From positions 1 through 38,049 of the forward strand of contig NZ_BJDR01000020.1 of the NCBI RefSeq assembly GCF_005405245.1: 38,049 nt of DNA, read 5' to 3'. The position numbers were made by a program, and so were the translations under genes. This stretch comes from Enterococcus nangangensis (lineage in GTDB: Bacteria > Bacillota > Bacilli > Lactobacillales > Enterococcaceae). Below, piece after piece: positions 6,317 through 15,128 of this stretch. The notes beneath the pieces are model-generated. The model had not been told where the DNA came from, searched no databases, and saw only the letters and a list, made by a program, of their open reading frames with translations. Each line of letters opens with the position of its first letter. Position 1 is the first letter of the stretch.

Positions 6317-8875
6317 ATGAAACAAATTCAACATTTAACCTTAAAAAATCATGCGGCTTTTTTTACTTACGACAATGGACTTTTTGGTAAGGCTTATTTT
6401 GTGACGGAAAATATTATTCGCTTACAACTGAATCCCCAAAATAAATTTGAAAACGAGCCCACCATTATGGAAAATTTAGACGTTCCCGATGAAGGCGACG
6501 CCACTGTGGCGACGGGCGGTAGCGGCCAACAACTTAAAACTAAAATTTTGTTGGCTCCTTTTAATGAAAAAATTTTCCCTAGCGCTACCACCGCAACAAG
6601 TTTACAAACAACCAGTTACACCTTGAACTTCAATGAAGAGTTAGCCCGCATCACCATTACTAACGACCGGCAGACAGAAATTTTTCGGCAAGAAGGTCTC
6701 CCCCTAAAGAGCACACCTGAAAATTATTTAGGGCTGCGCTTAGTAAGTTCTCCTGACGAATATTTTTTTGGTGGCGGCACCCAAAACGGGCAAGTCAGCT
6801 TAAAAGGGAAAAAAATTCAAATTGAAAATCAAAACAGTTGGACAGACGGCGGTGTCGCTTCACCGGTACCCTTCTTTTTCTCCACGAAAGGTTACGGCAT
6901 TTTAGTCAATACCTTTACTAAAGGAGCCTATAGTTTCCACACCCCGCGGGCAACTTACTTGCAGCATGAAGATAAGCAACTGGACTTTTTTATCATTTTA
7001 GACAGGACTCCTGCGGCAATTATTCACGGGTACCAGCAGCTGACCGGCAAGCCGCAACTAAATCCTCTCTATAGTTATTATCCGGCCCATTTAAATGCTT
7101 ACAATCGCGATTATTGGGTAGCCGTCACCAAAGACAGCGACGGTGCTATTTTATTTCCTGATGGCCAGTACTATAAAGAATATCAACCGGTGAAAGAAAA
7201 AACTTTCAACACGGGCTACCGCGTCGGCACTATTTTTTATGACAGCCAAAAATTAGTTCCTAATGTTTCCATCACCAAAGAAGTTACTTTGGTCCAGCCT
7301 GACGAGCAAGGCAATCCGCAAGTCGCCACGCAAGAATCTTTAAACGGCGAAAAAAATAATTATCTTTTTTCGGCACGGGCGGTCATTGATCGCTATCAAA
7401 AGCAAGATTTACCCTTAGGTTGGTTCTTACCTAACGATGGCTACGGTGCCGGTTACGGTCAAACAGACAGTTTAGCTGGTAATCTCCAAAATCTCCAGGA
7501 CTTTGGCGAATATACTCGTCAACATGGCGTGGAATTAGGTCTTTGGACACAAGAAAATTTGGCTCCAAAAAATCCAGAGCAGCCGGAAAAAGAGGACCGC
7601 GATTTAGCCCAAGAAGTAAAGCAAGCCGGGGTTGCTGCTTTAAAGACCGATGTGGCGTGGATTGGGGAAGGCTATACTTTCGGCTTAAATGGTGTGGCTG
7701 AAGCTTACGCTAAAATGACTAGCTTAAGCGCCAAGCGGCCTTTTATTGTCACCTTAGATGGTTGGGCGGGTACTCAGCGTTATGCCAGCATTTGGTCGGG
7801 GGATCAAGAAGGTTCTGATTGGCAAAACATTGCTTTTCATATTCCGACTTATCTATCCACTGGTTTGAGTGGCAATCCCAATGTCGGTGGTGACATTGAT
7901 GGTATTTTTGGTGGCGACAATCCAATTATTCAAACGCGCGACTTACAGTGGAAAGCTTTCACCCCTTTACAACTGGTGATGGACGGCTGGGGTAGTAAGG
8001 CCAAAGATTTAGGCGCGCAATTTGGGCCTGAGTTCTTAGATATCAATCGCTTTTATTTAAAATTAAAAACAACTCTTCTTCCCTATTTTTATAGTTTAGC
8101 TTGGCAAGCTAGAGAAACCGGTGCGCCAATTTTACGGCCAACTTTTTTCAGTGAAGCCAATGCCTTTACTTATGGTGAACGCCTTAATAAACAATTTTTA
8201 GTCGGGGAGTTTCTGTTAGTTGCCCCCATCTATGATGCTTATCGCCTCAAAGAAAACGGTGATAGCGTCCAAGCTAGTCTTTACTTACCAGATGATTTAA
8301 CCACGTGGTACGACTTTTTCACGGGGGAAAGTTATCGCGGTGGTCAAATGCTCACTGACTTTGCCGCTCCCTTATGGAAGTTGCCGCTTTTTGTTAAAGC
8401 AGGCGGTATTTTGCCTTTATGGAACGCCACCAATCAGCCGCGGGAAATTGACCATACCAAACGGCGCTACCGCATTTATCCTAGTCAAACGGCTACGAGT
8501 TTTACGGAATATGAAGACGATGGCCTAACCAACGACTTTGAAACAGGCGCAACTCTAGAAACGACGATTAGCCAAGTAGCAACCACAGAAAAAGTTACGG
8601 TGAAAATTAGCGCCAGTCAAGGTTCTGGTTACCCCAAGATGATTAAGAAGCGTCTGACTACCTTAGAAATTTTTGCTTCGGACACTCCACGGGAAGTAGT
8701 GGTCAATGGTCAAACGATTACCAACTGGACGTATGGCCCACAATTCCAAGAAAAATATACGTCTGCAAATAGTCCTTCTACTTTTGCGCAACAACAAATT
8801 AATCGTGGCAACTTTATCGTTATCCCTTTGCTCACGCAAAATATTTTTATCGACTCAACGATTGAAATTTACTAA
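6317..8875 (+). CDS. GH31-family alpha-glycosidase, cytoplasmic
   Basis: An 852-residue glycoside hydrolase with a beta-sandwich N-domain (to about 230), a TIM barrel (about 340-680) and C-terminal beta domains. The likely nucleophile is Asp445 in KTDVAWIG and the acid/base Asp496 in IWSGDQ; GNPNVGGDIDGIFGG follows as in the family. The usual WIDMNE nucleophile motif is absent, which places it outside the classical alpha-glucosidases. Enterococcal GH31 enzymes include alpha-N-acetylgalactosaminidases, so substrate is open: alpha-glucoside, alpha-xyloside, alpha-galactoside or GalNAc. No signal peptide is visible, so substrate must enter the cell. Monocistronic, with GAGAGGAA before the ATG and a strong terminator after. 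Confidence 0.88.
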   Translation: MKQIQHLTLKNHAAFFTYDNGLFGKAYFVTENIIRLQLNPQNKFENEPTIMENLDVPDEGDATVATGGSGQQLKTKILLAPFNEKIFPSATTATSLQTTSYTLNFNEELARITITNDRQTEIFRQEGLPLKSTPENYLGLRLVSSPDEYFFGGGTQNGQVSLKGKKIQIENQNSWTDGGVASPVPFFFSTKGYGILVNTFTKGAYSFHTPRATYLQHEDKQLDFFIILDRTPAAIIHGYQQLTGKPQLNPLYSYYPAHLNAYNRDYWVAVTKDSDGAILFPDGQYYKEYQPVKEKTFNTGYRVGTIFYDSQKLVPNVSITKEVTLVQPDEQGNPQVATQESLNGEKNNYLFSARAVIDRYQKQDLPLGWFLPNDGYGAGYGQTDSLAGNLQNLQDFGEYTRQHGVELGLWTQENLAPKNPEQPEKEDRDLAQEVKQAGVAALKTDVAWIGEGYTFGLNGVAEAYAKMTSLSAKRPFIVTLDGWAGTQRYASIWSGDQEGSDWQNIAFHIPTYLSTGLSGNPNVGGDIDGIFGGDNPIIQTRDLQWKAFTPLQLVMDGWGSKAKDLGAQFGPEFLDINRFYLKLKTTLLPYFYSLAWQARETGAPILRPTFFSEANAFTYGERLNKQFLVGEFLLVAPIYDAYRLKENGDSVQASLYLPDDLTTWYDFFTGESYRGGQMLTDFAAPLWKLPLFVKAGGILPLWNATNQPREIDHTKRRYRIYPSQTATSFTEYEDDGLTNDFETGATLETTISQVATTEKVTVKISASQGSGYPKMIKKRLTTLEIFASDTPREVVVNGQTITNWTYGPQFQEKYTSANSPSTFAQQQINRGNFIVIPLLTQNIFIDSTIEIY

Positions 8876-8880
8876 AAATA

Positions 8881-8922
8881 AAAATCTGACGACAATTGCA
8901 ACCTACTGGCGTCAGATTTTTT
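8881..8922 (+). terminator. Terminator of the GH31 gene
   Basis: A perfect 11-base stem (8881-8891 with 8910-8920) with an 18-base loop and trailing T run, directly after the stop codon. Confidence 0.85.
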
Positions 8923-9084
8923 CTGTTCTCCTCTTTCTTCTTGTTAGGAAAAATTATTTATCGATGATATGCTTTTATTATAAAGTTTAAGAAATCAGCG
9001 TTTGGTCGCACATTTTTTAAATTTTCAGCAATAATTTTCGTTATTTGTTACTGGCTTTAAACACAAAATGACAGGAGGAAAGAA

Positions 9085-9390
9085 ATGCGAAATTCTTATT
9101 TTGATGGTGGCGTTGGTGGTTATATTGGGACTGCCATCCTCGCTTGGGCAGTGACGGCCTTTACCTTTGGAATCTGTGCTCCATGGGGCATCTGCATGCG
9201 CTACAATTGGCAGATCAAACATACGGTAATTGAAGGACGGCGCTTAGCTTTTGATGGGACTGCGGTGCAACTTTTCGGCAACTGGATTAAATGGTTACTC
9301 CTCACCATCGTCACTTTGGGTATTTATGGCTTTTGGGTAAATATCAAAGTAGAACAATGGAAAACCAAACACACTTACTTTGTTGACTAA
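9085..9390 (+). CDS. Small DUF898 (YjgN)-like membrane protein
   Basis: A 101-residue protein with two hydrophobic segments (about 10-34 and 66-90). The motifs YIGTAILAWAVTAFTFGICAPW and TLGIYGFWVNIKVEQWKTKHT match the repeating unit of DUF898 membrane proteins, here as a single short copy where longer family members carry several. ATG is preceded by AGGAGG at six bases. It stands alone, with about 200 bases of leader region before it and a strong bidirectional terminator after. Function is not known. Confidence 0.75.
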   Translation: MRNSYFDGGVGGYIGTAILAWAVTAFTFGICAPWGICMRYNWQIKHTVIEGRRLAFDGTAVQLFGNWIKWLLLTIVTLGIYGFWVNIKVEQWKTKHTYFVD

Positions 9391-9415
9391 GCTGCAATCT
9401 CCTCAGAAAAAAAGA

Positions 9416-9459
9416 AAAAAGCCATGGACTGCTTGCTTAACAGCAGTTCATGGCTTTTT
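9416..9459. terminator. Bidirectional terminator between DUF898 gene and rpmG
   Basis: An 18-base stem (9416-9433 with 9442-9459, one G-T pair) flanked by A and T runs, lying between two convergent genes and able to end both. Confidence 0.88.
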
Positions 9460-9471
9460 AAGTTGCATAGC

Positions 9472-9621
9472 TTACTTGGTTTCGCGGTGCAACGTTACCT
9501 TGCGTTCTCTTGGACAATATTTTTTAACTTCCAAGCGATCAGGGTTGTTCCGTTTATTTTTGTTAGATAAGTAGTTACGTTCTTTACAAGAAGTACATTC
9601 TAAAGTGATATTGATACGCAT
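9472..9621 (-). CDS. rpmG: 50S ribosomal protein L33
   Basis: A 49-residue protein beginning [19 protein letters not shown] and ending KVTLHRETK, an unmistakable bacterial L33. Cys9 and Cys12 form one CxxC; Cys36 is present but the expected fourth Cys (39) is Glu, giving YCPRER. Comparable three-Cys forms occur among Bacillales and Lactobacillales L33 proteins. AGGGAGG lies before the ATG. It follows the PBP gene on the same strand but has its own extended -10 promoter, framed by two copies of a 20-base repeat. Confidence 0.97.
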   Translation of the reverse strand: MRINITLECTSCKERNYLSNKNKRNNPDRLEVKKYCPRERKVTLHRETK

Positions 9622-9654
9622 GCTTTTCCCTCCCTTACAGTTGACTAACGTTCT

Positions 9655-9674
9655 GTCAACGAGTTCTACTTGAC
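9655..9674. repeat. Direct repeat copy 1 near the rpmG promoter
   Basis: This 20-base element matches 9722-9741 at 18 positions. Each copy begins GTCAA and ends TTGAC, so each is itself a 5-10-5 inverted repeat. Copy 1 covers the predicted transcription start and early leader of rpmG; another TTGAC at 9641-9645 extends the pattern. Confidence 0.6.
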
Positions 9675-9675
9675 T

Positions 9676-9704
9676 ATCTTAGCATGATTTTTCCTGTTTG
9701 CCTA
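9676..9704 (-). promoter_or_regulatory. Promoter of rpmG
   Basis: Minus-strand TAAGAT (9676-9681) preceded by TGC makes an extended -10, with TAGGCA (9699-9704) 17 bases upstream. Confidence 0.6.
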
Positions 9705-9721
9705 GTACTTTTTACAATTTT

Positions 9722-9741
9722 GTCAATGAGTTCTCCTTGAC
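9722..9741. repeat. Direct repeat copy 2 near the rpmG promoter
   Basis: Second copy of the GTCAA-N10-TTGAC element, immediately after the PBP stop codon and 17 bases upstream of the rpmG -35 box. With copy 1 it brackets the promoter, which suggests a two-site operator; the repressor is not known. Confidence 0.6.
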
Positions 9742-9742
9742 A

Positions 9743-11875
9743 TTATTTATTGGCGTACATGTCGTAGTAAGTATCAAAGATGGCCTTGGCAATTTGTTGG
9801 TGATAACTGCCTGTGCCCGAGTCAATGTGCGGCAAGATAACGGCTACGGCCACTTCAGGATTATCCGCTGGTGCATAACCAACAAAGGAGTTATTAACGG
9901 TTTCGTGTTGTGTACCATCGCCTGGATAGTAATACGTTTCGGCAGTCCCGGTCTTACCAGCAATATCATATTTCGACCCGCTCATCCCAGCAGTTGCTGT
10001 CCCGTAGGATTGGTGGGTTGTTGCATAAAACCCTTGATGGATAATATCCCACTGTTCAGCGGTTAGATCTACTGTATTTAACAAGGTTGGATTAAAGTTT
10101 TCTAAGACGGAACCGAGATTACCGTCCGCATCATTACCGTAAACACCTTTGACTAAGCGCGCTGCATAACGTTTACCAGAAGTCGCAATGGTGGAGACAT
10201 ACTGGGCTAATTGCATCGCTGTATAACTGTCGTAGTTCCCAAAGGATAAGTCAAGGGCTAGCCCCATCGTCCCTGGTAAAATAGTCGAACCATCACTAGA
10301 TAAAAAGTTTTGGGTGGGCGTCACTAAACCGGTGGAATATTTTGGAACGTCAATACCGGTGGAAGAACCCAAACCAAATTGTTCATAGACACTTCTTAAT
10401 TTATTAAAGACGGTTAAGTCGTTAGGCAAAGACATATTAGGCGTATAGGTCGTTCCCATCAACCCTAAAGCAATGTGCATCATAAAGACGTTGGAAGATT
10501 CTCCTAAAGCCCGAATGACATCCATATTAATCTTGTTGCCAATCGTCCGGTTAAAAATGGAAGACTTGGTCGCTGTTCCTTGGAATTGTAACGGTTGGTC
10601 AATAAAGGTTTGATTGCCATTTAAAATACCATTTTGATAACCTGCCGTAATCGTCGCCCCTTTGATGGAAGACCCGGGGACAAAGACACTATTAATCGTA
10701 CCTAAAGGATTATCCGTCAGCTCATTGGTTACTAAATCGTGCTGGAAACCAGCTAGGGAAATCACATCACCAGTATTAGGATTCATCACAACGGCATAAA
10801 CACCATCAGAATAGGTGGTGAGTTTTTTTGCAATCATGTCGGTATATTTTTCTTTTAAAATAGCTTCGACCTTTTGTTGGAAATCAATATCAATCGTGCT
10901 AACAATATTGTCGCCTTTTGCCCCAGTAAAGGTTTCTACTTGATTCGTGATGTCTCCTTGTGTATCGACGGTCACCTTATTTTGGGCTTTGATTCCTTGT
11001 AAGACAAACTCGTATTGTTGTTCCAGATAACTCGTTCCCACCCGATCATTCAAAGAATAGCCCATCGCTACTAATTGGTCGGCACTTTCAGAAGGTAGAC
11101 CCGTCTTTTCCGTAGAAACGGTTCCTAGGATGGAACGCACGGTGGAGCCATAAGGATAAGAGCGTTCCCAATCTGTACCAGTGCTGACACCTGGTAAGTA
11201 GCTAGCATTTTCTGCAACGACAGCTAGCTCTTCGTTACTGACATTTTCACTTTTTAAATAGATGGTCGTTAAAGCATACGCGCCATTCATCCGAGTAAAC
11301 AAAGTCGTAGCTTCAATATCTTCGGCGGAAAAATTAATTTCTTCAGCCGTCACTTGATCCACTACTTTGGCATAAACGGCTCCTGATGATAAGTTGTCAC
11401 CGTGTTCATCTTTTAGTTCCGCTTGCGGCACGCGTTTTAAAACCATTTGATAATTGTCATCATCGGCCAAGAAGAAATCTTTTTTATCCCGCTCTTTTAA
11501 AGCAGCATCTTCCGGCACGTTGATTAATTTCGCTAAATTTTGTGCTACGGTACGCATTTGGGCGGCGCTAGTACCACTGCCTTTCGTGTACGTAATCGCC
11601 GGTAGCCCAGTGTTCCCCACTAAGACTTTGCCATTGGTATCGTAAATCATCCCCCGCGGCGTACTCTTCGTTACGGTTTTTTCCGTTGAGGCCGTAATCA
11701 TGGCGGTGAAGGTATCCCCATGAATAATTTGGACGTAAGCCAATTGGCCAATCATCGCTAAAAAAGCAGCGAAAATAATAAAGAATAAAAAGTTCAAACG
11801 AAAAGGAATATGGCTTTTATAGCCATTTTTTTTGTTAGGACTTGCATTTTGTTTTTTAAACCAGTTACTTGCCAT
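9743..11875 (-). CDS. pbp2B: Class B penicillin-binding protein (PBP2B type transpeptidase)
   Basis: A 710-residue protein with a short cytoplasmic Lys-rich start, one membrane anchor (about 24-46), a PBP dimer domain and a transpeptidase domain. The active-site Ser402 and Lys405 lie in PGSSIKG, the second motif is SSN in GESSNVFM, the third KTGTAE. It cross-links peptidoglycan at the outer face of the membrane; homologues beside thrS in enterococci and streptococci act in elongation. The frame is open to 11902, but ATG at 11875 has AAGGAG seven bases upstream. A promoter lies just upstream, so it appears to be transcribed on its own. Confidence 0.93.
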   Translation of the reverse strand: MASNWFKKQNASPNKKNGYKSHIPFRLNFLFFIIFAAFLAMIGQLAYVQIIHGDTFTAMITASTEKTVTKSTPRGMIYDTNGKVLVGNTGLPAITYTKGSGTSAAQMRTVAQNLAKLINVPEDAALKERDKKDFFLADDDNYQMVLKRVPQAELKDEHGDNLSSGAVYAKVVDQVTAEEINFSAEDIEATTLFTRMNGAYALTTIYLKSENVSNEELAVVAENASYLPGVSTGTDWERSYPYGSTVRSILGTVSTEKTGLPSESADQLVAMGYSLNDRVGTSYLEQQYEFVLQGIKAQNKVTVDTQGDITNQVETFTGAKGDNIVSTIDIDFQQKVEAILKEKYTDMIAKKLTTYSDGVYAVVMNPNTGDVISLAGFQHDLVTNELTDNPLGTINSVFVPGSSIKGATITAGYQNGILNGNQTFIDQPLQFQGTATKSSIFNRTIGNKINMDVIRALGESSNVFMMHIALGLMGTTYTPNMSLPNDLTVFNKLRSVYEQFGLGSSTGIDVPKYSTGLVTPTQNFLSSDGSTILPGTMGLALDLSFGNYDSYTAMQLAQYVSTIATSGKRYAARLVKGVYGNDADGNLGSVLENFNPTLLNTVDLTAEQWDIIHQGFYATTHQSYGTATAGMSGSKYDIAGKTGTAETYYYPGDGTQHETVNNSFVGYAPADNPEVAVAVILPHIDSGTGSYHQQIAKAIFDTYYDMYANK

Positions 11876-11905
11876 TGATCTGCTCCTTATTAAAAACTCC
11901 ACTTT

Positions 11906-11934
11906 ATTGTAGCTGAAATTAAGAGGAATGAAAA
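11906..11934 (-). promoter_or_regulatory. Promoter of the PBP gene
   Basis: Minus-strand TTTTCA (11929-11934), 17 bases, TACAAT (11906-11911). The -10 is good, the -35 weak. Confidence 0.5.
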
Positions 11935-11977
11935 GTAATCTTAGGAATGTTTAGGAACATTTAAAAGAAAAGCAACG

Positions 11978-12016
11978 AAAAAAATAAATGTCCCGTCCAA
12001 AAATTAACGAGACATT
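11978..12016 (-). terminator. Terminator of the GNAT gene
   Basis: A 10-base stem (11987-11996 with 12007-12016, one G-T pair) followed on the minus strand by seven T. Confidence 0.85.
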
Positions 12017-12033
12017 CATGGGATTTTTTTAAA

Positions 12034-12564
12034 TTATTTATTAGCTCGCCATTCACGGTCCAATAAACCATAACAAATTTGATCTAAGAACTTTCCTTTG
12101 TCAAAAAAACTTTCCCGGTTAATACCTTCTTTAACAAAGCCGAGTTTTTCATACAGACGAATCGCACCGTTATTATCACTATGAACAACTAAATTCACTT
12201 TGTGCAAGCCTAGATGGTCAAAGGCATAACCTAACATTAATTGAATCGCTTCTTGTCCAAAGCCGCGACCACGATTTTCAGGAGCGGGAATGCCAATCCC
12301 CAGTTCGCCGCTCCGATTTTTAAAAAGTACATCATTTAAGGAGATAAAACCGACTAAACTGTCATCACTCACTTTACGAATCGTAAAATGAAAATCTTCA
12401 TTGGAGTCGGCATTTTCAAACATTTTCTCCCAATCCTCCATTTGAAAAGGATGAAAGACGTCATAACTAATTCCCGCCATGAAAGCTTCATCCCACTGCC
12501 AATCCGTTAAAAGCTCGGCATCGCCACTTCTTAATTCTGCTAAATAAACTTTTGTTCCCCGCAT
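12034..12564 (-). CDS. GNAT-family N-acetyltransferase
   Basis: A 176-residue acetyltransferase of the RimJ/RimL-like group. The acetyl-CoA loop is seen as ENRGRGFGQEAIQLML (about 112-127), followed by the NNGAIRLYEKLGF motif typical of motif B. Enzymes of this group acetylate protein N-termini, polyamines or small amines; the substrate cannot be told here. ATG is preceded by AAAAGGAG. It lies between thrS and the PBP gene with terminators on both sides, so it is probably its own unit. Confidence 0.9.
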   Translation of the reverse strand: MRGTKVYLAELRSGDAELLTDWQWDEAFMAGISYDVFHPFQMEDWEKMFENADSNEDFHFTIRKVSDDSLVGFISLNDVLFKNRSGELGIGIPAPENRGRGFGQEAIQLMLGYAFDHLGLHKVNLVVHSDNNGAIRLYEKLGFVKEGINRESFFDKGKFLDQICYGLLDREWRANK

Positions 12565-12577
12565 AATTGCTCCTTTT

Positions 12578-12610
12578 AAAAAAACAGGGACAGCAAGTAT
12601 GCTCTCCCAG
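12578..12610 (-). terminator. Terminator of thrS
   Basis: An 11-base stem with two mismatches (12585-12595 with 12600-12610) and seven T on the minus strand; T residues on the other side as well. Confidence 0.7.
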
Positions 12611-12634
12611 TTTTTTTCCTGTTAGATTTAAAGC

Positions 12635-14575
12635 TTAAGCTTCTCTAGAATAGTTAGCTACTTCCGCAAGAATGGCATCCATAAACATCTCAGCACTTTC
12701 TGAAGACGTTTCTTTTGAGCCATATTTCCGTACGTTTACGCTACCTTCTTTCACTTCTTCATCCCCCACAACTAATTGATAAGGAATTTTCTTCGTTTGC
12801 GCATTACGAATTTTGTAGCCGAGTTTTTCATTACGATCATCGACTTCTACCCGAAGACCGTGTAGTTGCATCCGTTCTTTTAATTCATGGGCGTAATCGC
12901 TATGGTGTTCAGCGCTAACTGGTAAAATTTCTACTTGTACTGGGGCTAACCAAGTTGGGAAAGCTCCTTTATAAACTTCCGTTAAGTAAGCCACAAAACG
13001 TTCCATGGTAGAAACGATTCCCCGGTGAATAACAACTGGCCGGTGAGTATTTTCTCCATCTTCTCCCACATAAGTTAAATCAAAACGTTCTGGTAACAAG
13101 AAGTCTAATTGAATGGTGGATAAAGTTTCTTCCATCCCTAAAGCCGTTTTTACTTGGACGTCGAGTTTTGGACCGTAAAAGGCGGCTTCGCCATCCGCTT
13201 CAAAGTAATCTAAACCAAGTTCATCCATGGCAGCCTTCAACATAGTTTGGGCATTTTCCCACATGGCATCGTCATCAAAATATTTTTCAGTATTGTTAGG
13301 GTCACGATAACTTAAGCGGAAACGGTAGTCGGTAATATTGAAATCTTTATAAACGGCCACCATTAAATCTAAAGTCCGTTTGAATTCATCTTTAATTTGG
13401 TCAGGACGCACAAAAGTGTGACCATCATTTAAGGTCATTTCCCGCACCCGTTGTAAACCAGATAAGGCACCAGATTTTTCATAGCGGTGCATCATCCCAA
13501 GTTCGGCAATCCGAATTGGTAATTCTCGGTAAGAACGGATATCGTTTTTATACACCATCATGTGATGAGGACAGTTCATGGGACGTAAAACTAACATTTC
13601 CCCGTCTCCCATGTCCATTGGCGGGAACATGTCATCATGATAATGATCCCAGTGCCCAGATGTTTTATAAAGATTCACATCCGCCATAATTGGGGTATAA
13701 ACGTGTTGGTAGCCTAAAGAAACTTCTTTATCCACAATATAGCGTTCAATAATCCGGCGAATCGTGGCACCTTTTGGTAACCAGAAAGCAAGACCAGAAC
13801 CGACTTCTTTTGAAATCATGAAAAGATCTAATTCTTTTCCTAATTTACGATGATCTCTTTCTTTAGCTTCTTCTCTTAGTTTCAAATAAGCTTTTAAATC
13901 TTTTTCATTTAGGAAAGCTGTCCCATAAACCCGTTGCATCATTTGGTTGTGGGAATCCCCCCGCCAGTATGCACCAGCTACTGATAATAATTTAAAGACG
14001 CCAAGTTTGCCAGTAGAAGGTACGTGAGGTCCCCGACACAAATCAACAAAGTCTTTTTGACGATAAGCCGTAATCACTTCATCGGCAGGGAGTTCCGTAA
14101 TCAGTTCTACTTTGTAAGGATCATCTTTAAACATTGCCAAAGCTTCATCTTTAGATAAAACTAAACGCTCGATTGGATTATTTTCCTTCACAATGTTCCG
14201 CATTTCAGCTTCTACAGCAGCTAAATCTTCTTCGGTTACTGGATGTTCGTGGTTATCCGTGTCGTAGTAAAAACCATTTTCAATCGCTGGACCCACACCT
14301 AAGTGAATGTTTGGGAACAAACGGCGTAAGGCATTGGCCATCAAATGGGCGCTAGAGTGCCGCACTAAAGCTAAAGCGTCCTCGTGATCTGGGGTAACAA
14401 TTTCCAAGCGACCATCATTTTCTAAAGGACGAGTCACATCTACTAACTCATCGTTAAACTTACCAGCTAAAGCTTTTTTGGCTAAAGAATTGCTAATGGA
14501 TTTAGCAACTTCTAGCGTCGTTACACCTTTAGCAAATTCTTTTTTTGCGCCATCTGGGAATGTAATAGTAATCAT
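12635..14575 (-). CDS. thrS: Threonyl-tRNA synthetase
   Basis: A 646-residue class II synthetase of full length. Domains in order: TGS (about 1-62), the editing domain with HSSAHLM (about 73-79) and [11 protein letters not shown], the catalytic core with MNCPHHM and the motif 2 loop [18 protein letters not shown], motif 3 in [13 protein letters not shown], and the C-terminal anticodon domain from about 540. It charges tRNA-Thr and clears mischarged Ser. The ATG has AGGAGG in the T-box 3' flank. Expression should respond to uncharged tRNA-Thr through that leader. Confidence 0.98.
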   Translation of the reverse strand: MITITFPDGAKKEFAKGVTTLEVAKSISNSLAKKALAGKFNDELVDVTRPLENDGRLEIVTPDHEDALALVRHSSAHLMANALRRLFPNIHLGVGPAIENGFYYDTDNHEHPVTEEDLAAVEAEMRNIVKENNPIERLVLSKDEALAMFKDDPYKVELITELPADEVITAYRQKDFVDLCRGPHVPSTGKLGVFKLLSVAGAYWRGDSHNQMMQRVYGTAFLNEKDLKAYLKLREEAKERDHRKLGKELDLFMISKEVGSGLAFWLPKGATIRRIIERYIVDKEVSLGYQHVYTPIMADVNLYKTSGHWDHYHDDMFPPMDMGDGEMLVLRPMNCPHHMMVYKNDIRSYRELPIRIAELGMMHRYEKSGALSGLQRVREMTLNDGHTFVRPDQIKDEFKRTLDLMVAVYKDFNITDYRFRLSYRDPNNTEKYFDDDAMWENAQTMLKAAMDELGLDYFEADGEAAFYGPKLDVQVKTALGMEETLSTIQLDFLLPERFDLTYVGEDGENTHRPVVIHRGIVSTMERFVAYLTEVYKGAFPTWLAPVQVEILPVSAEHHSDYAHELKERMQLHGLRVEVDDRNEKLGYKIRNAQTKKIPYQLVVGDEEVKEGSVNVRKYGSKETSSESAEMFMDAILAEVANYSREA

Positions 14576-14600
14576 TAAATTATTTTCCTCCTTCTAAAAT

Positions 14601-14825
14601 AAAAAAAGTCCTAATTTGCATCATGCAAATTAGGACGAATAAACGTGGTTCCACCTAAATTTGAAGCCGAAGCTTCCTTAAAGATCGTAACGAGACCGAG
14701 TCGCCGCGAGTTTATCGCAGTCAGAAAAGTGGTCAGCCCTCACAATTTCCCTAGAAAACTTCCAGCCGTGGTTTTCCTCTCTTAAAAAGTTCATTGGAGT
14801 TGTTGTCTTTTCTTTAATCGATTAT
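14601..14825 (-). promoter_or_regulatory. T-box riboswitch (threonine) leader of thrS
   Basis: The T-box core AGGTGGAACCACG is at 14644-14656 and is followed by a perfect 13-base terminator stem (14608-14620 with 14624-14636) and seven T. Upstream an AGAGAG motif and a GCTGG loop mark the distal part of stem I. The ACC at 14731-14733, in a GACCACT context, is a reasonable Thr specifier. The UGGA tRNA-acceptor pairing bases imply a discriminator U, as expected for Gram-positive tRNA-Thr. Class and position are sure; the exact specifier is less so. Confidence 0.92.
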
Positions 14826-14831
14826 GTTTTC

Positions 14832-14860
14832 ATTAAAACACTTTCCTGAAATTTTTTCAA
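14832..14860 (-). promoter_or_regulatory. Promoter of thrS
   Basis: Minus-strand TTGAAA (14855-14860) and TTTAAT (14832-14837), spacer 17, five of six each, placed just before the T-box leader. Confidence 0.7.
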
Positions 14861-14921
14861 GGATAAAAGTTGAAAATTTCTTTTGTGAGCGGATGTGGCG
14901 GTTAAGTGTGGGAAAAGTATC

Positions 14922-15066
14922 TTGACACCTTACTCGCCTTTAAACAAAATCTTCTTACTAATCGCAATAGTTATCAAAAGACAACCAACGCTGCTGCCAC
15001 TTTGTTGAATAGCATCGCGGACAATGAAAAAGACCCTCAACCTTAAGCTGAGAGTCTTGTTTTTTT
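14922..15066 (+). ncRNA. Possible small RNA between thrS and yebC
   Basis: This is part of a 550-base stretch without a recognised gene. On the plus strand TTGACA (14922-14927), 17 bases, and CAAAAT (14945-14950) form a plausible promoter. About 80 bases on, a 12-base hairpin (15030-15041 with 15047-15058) is followed by seven T, a standard terminator. The product would be roughly 110 nt. The opposite strand carries a 36-codon frame ending at TAA near 14932, with a hydrophobic GCLLITIAI core and basic tail, but no ATG. Expression and function are inference only. Confidence 0.35.
15027..15066. terminator. Bidirectional terminator downstream of yebC
   Basis: A 12-base stem with two G-T pairs (15030-15041 with 15047-15058); T tracts follow on both strands. 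On the minus strand it should end yebC transcription. Confidence 0.75.
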
Positions 15067-15128
15067 GCCTCTTTCCTGCCCCTTCTTACGTTTTAAGGAG
15101 TTAGAAAGACGCTATAAAGCTGATACGC

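Noticed and set aside
9698-10066. Plus-strand 122-codon frame inside the PBP gene
   Set aside because: Antisense shadow of the transpeptidase domain; no family pattern and no ribosome site.
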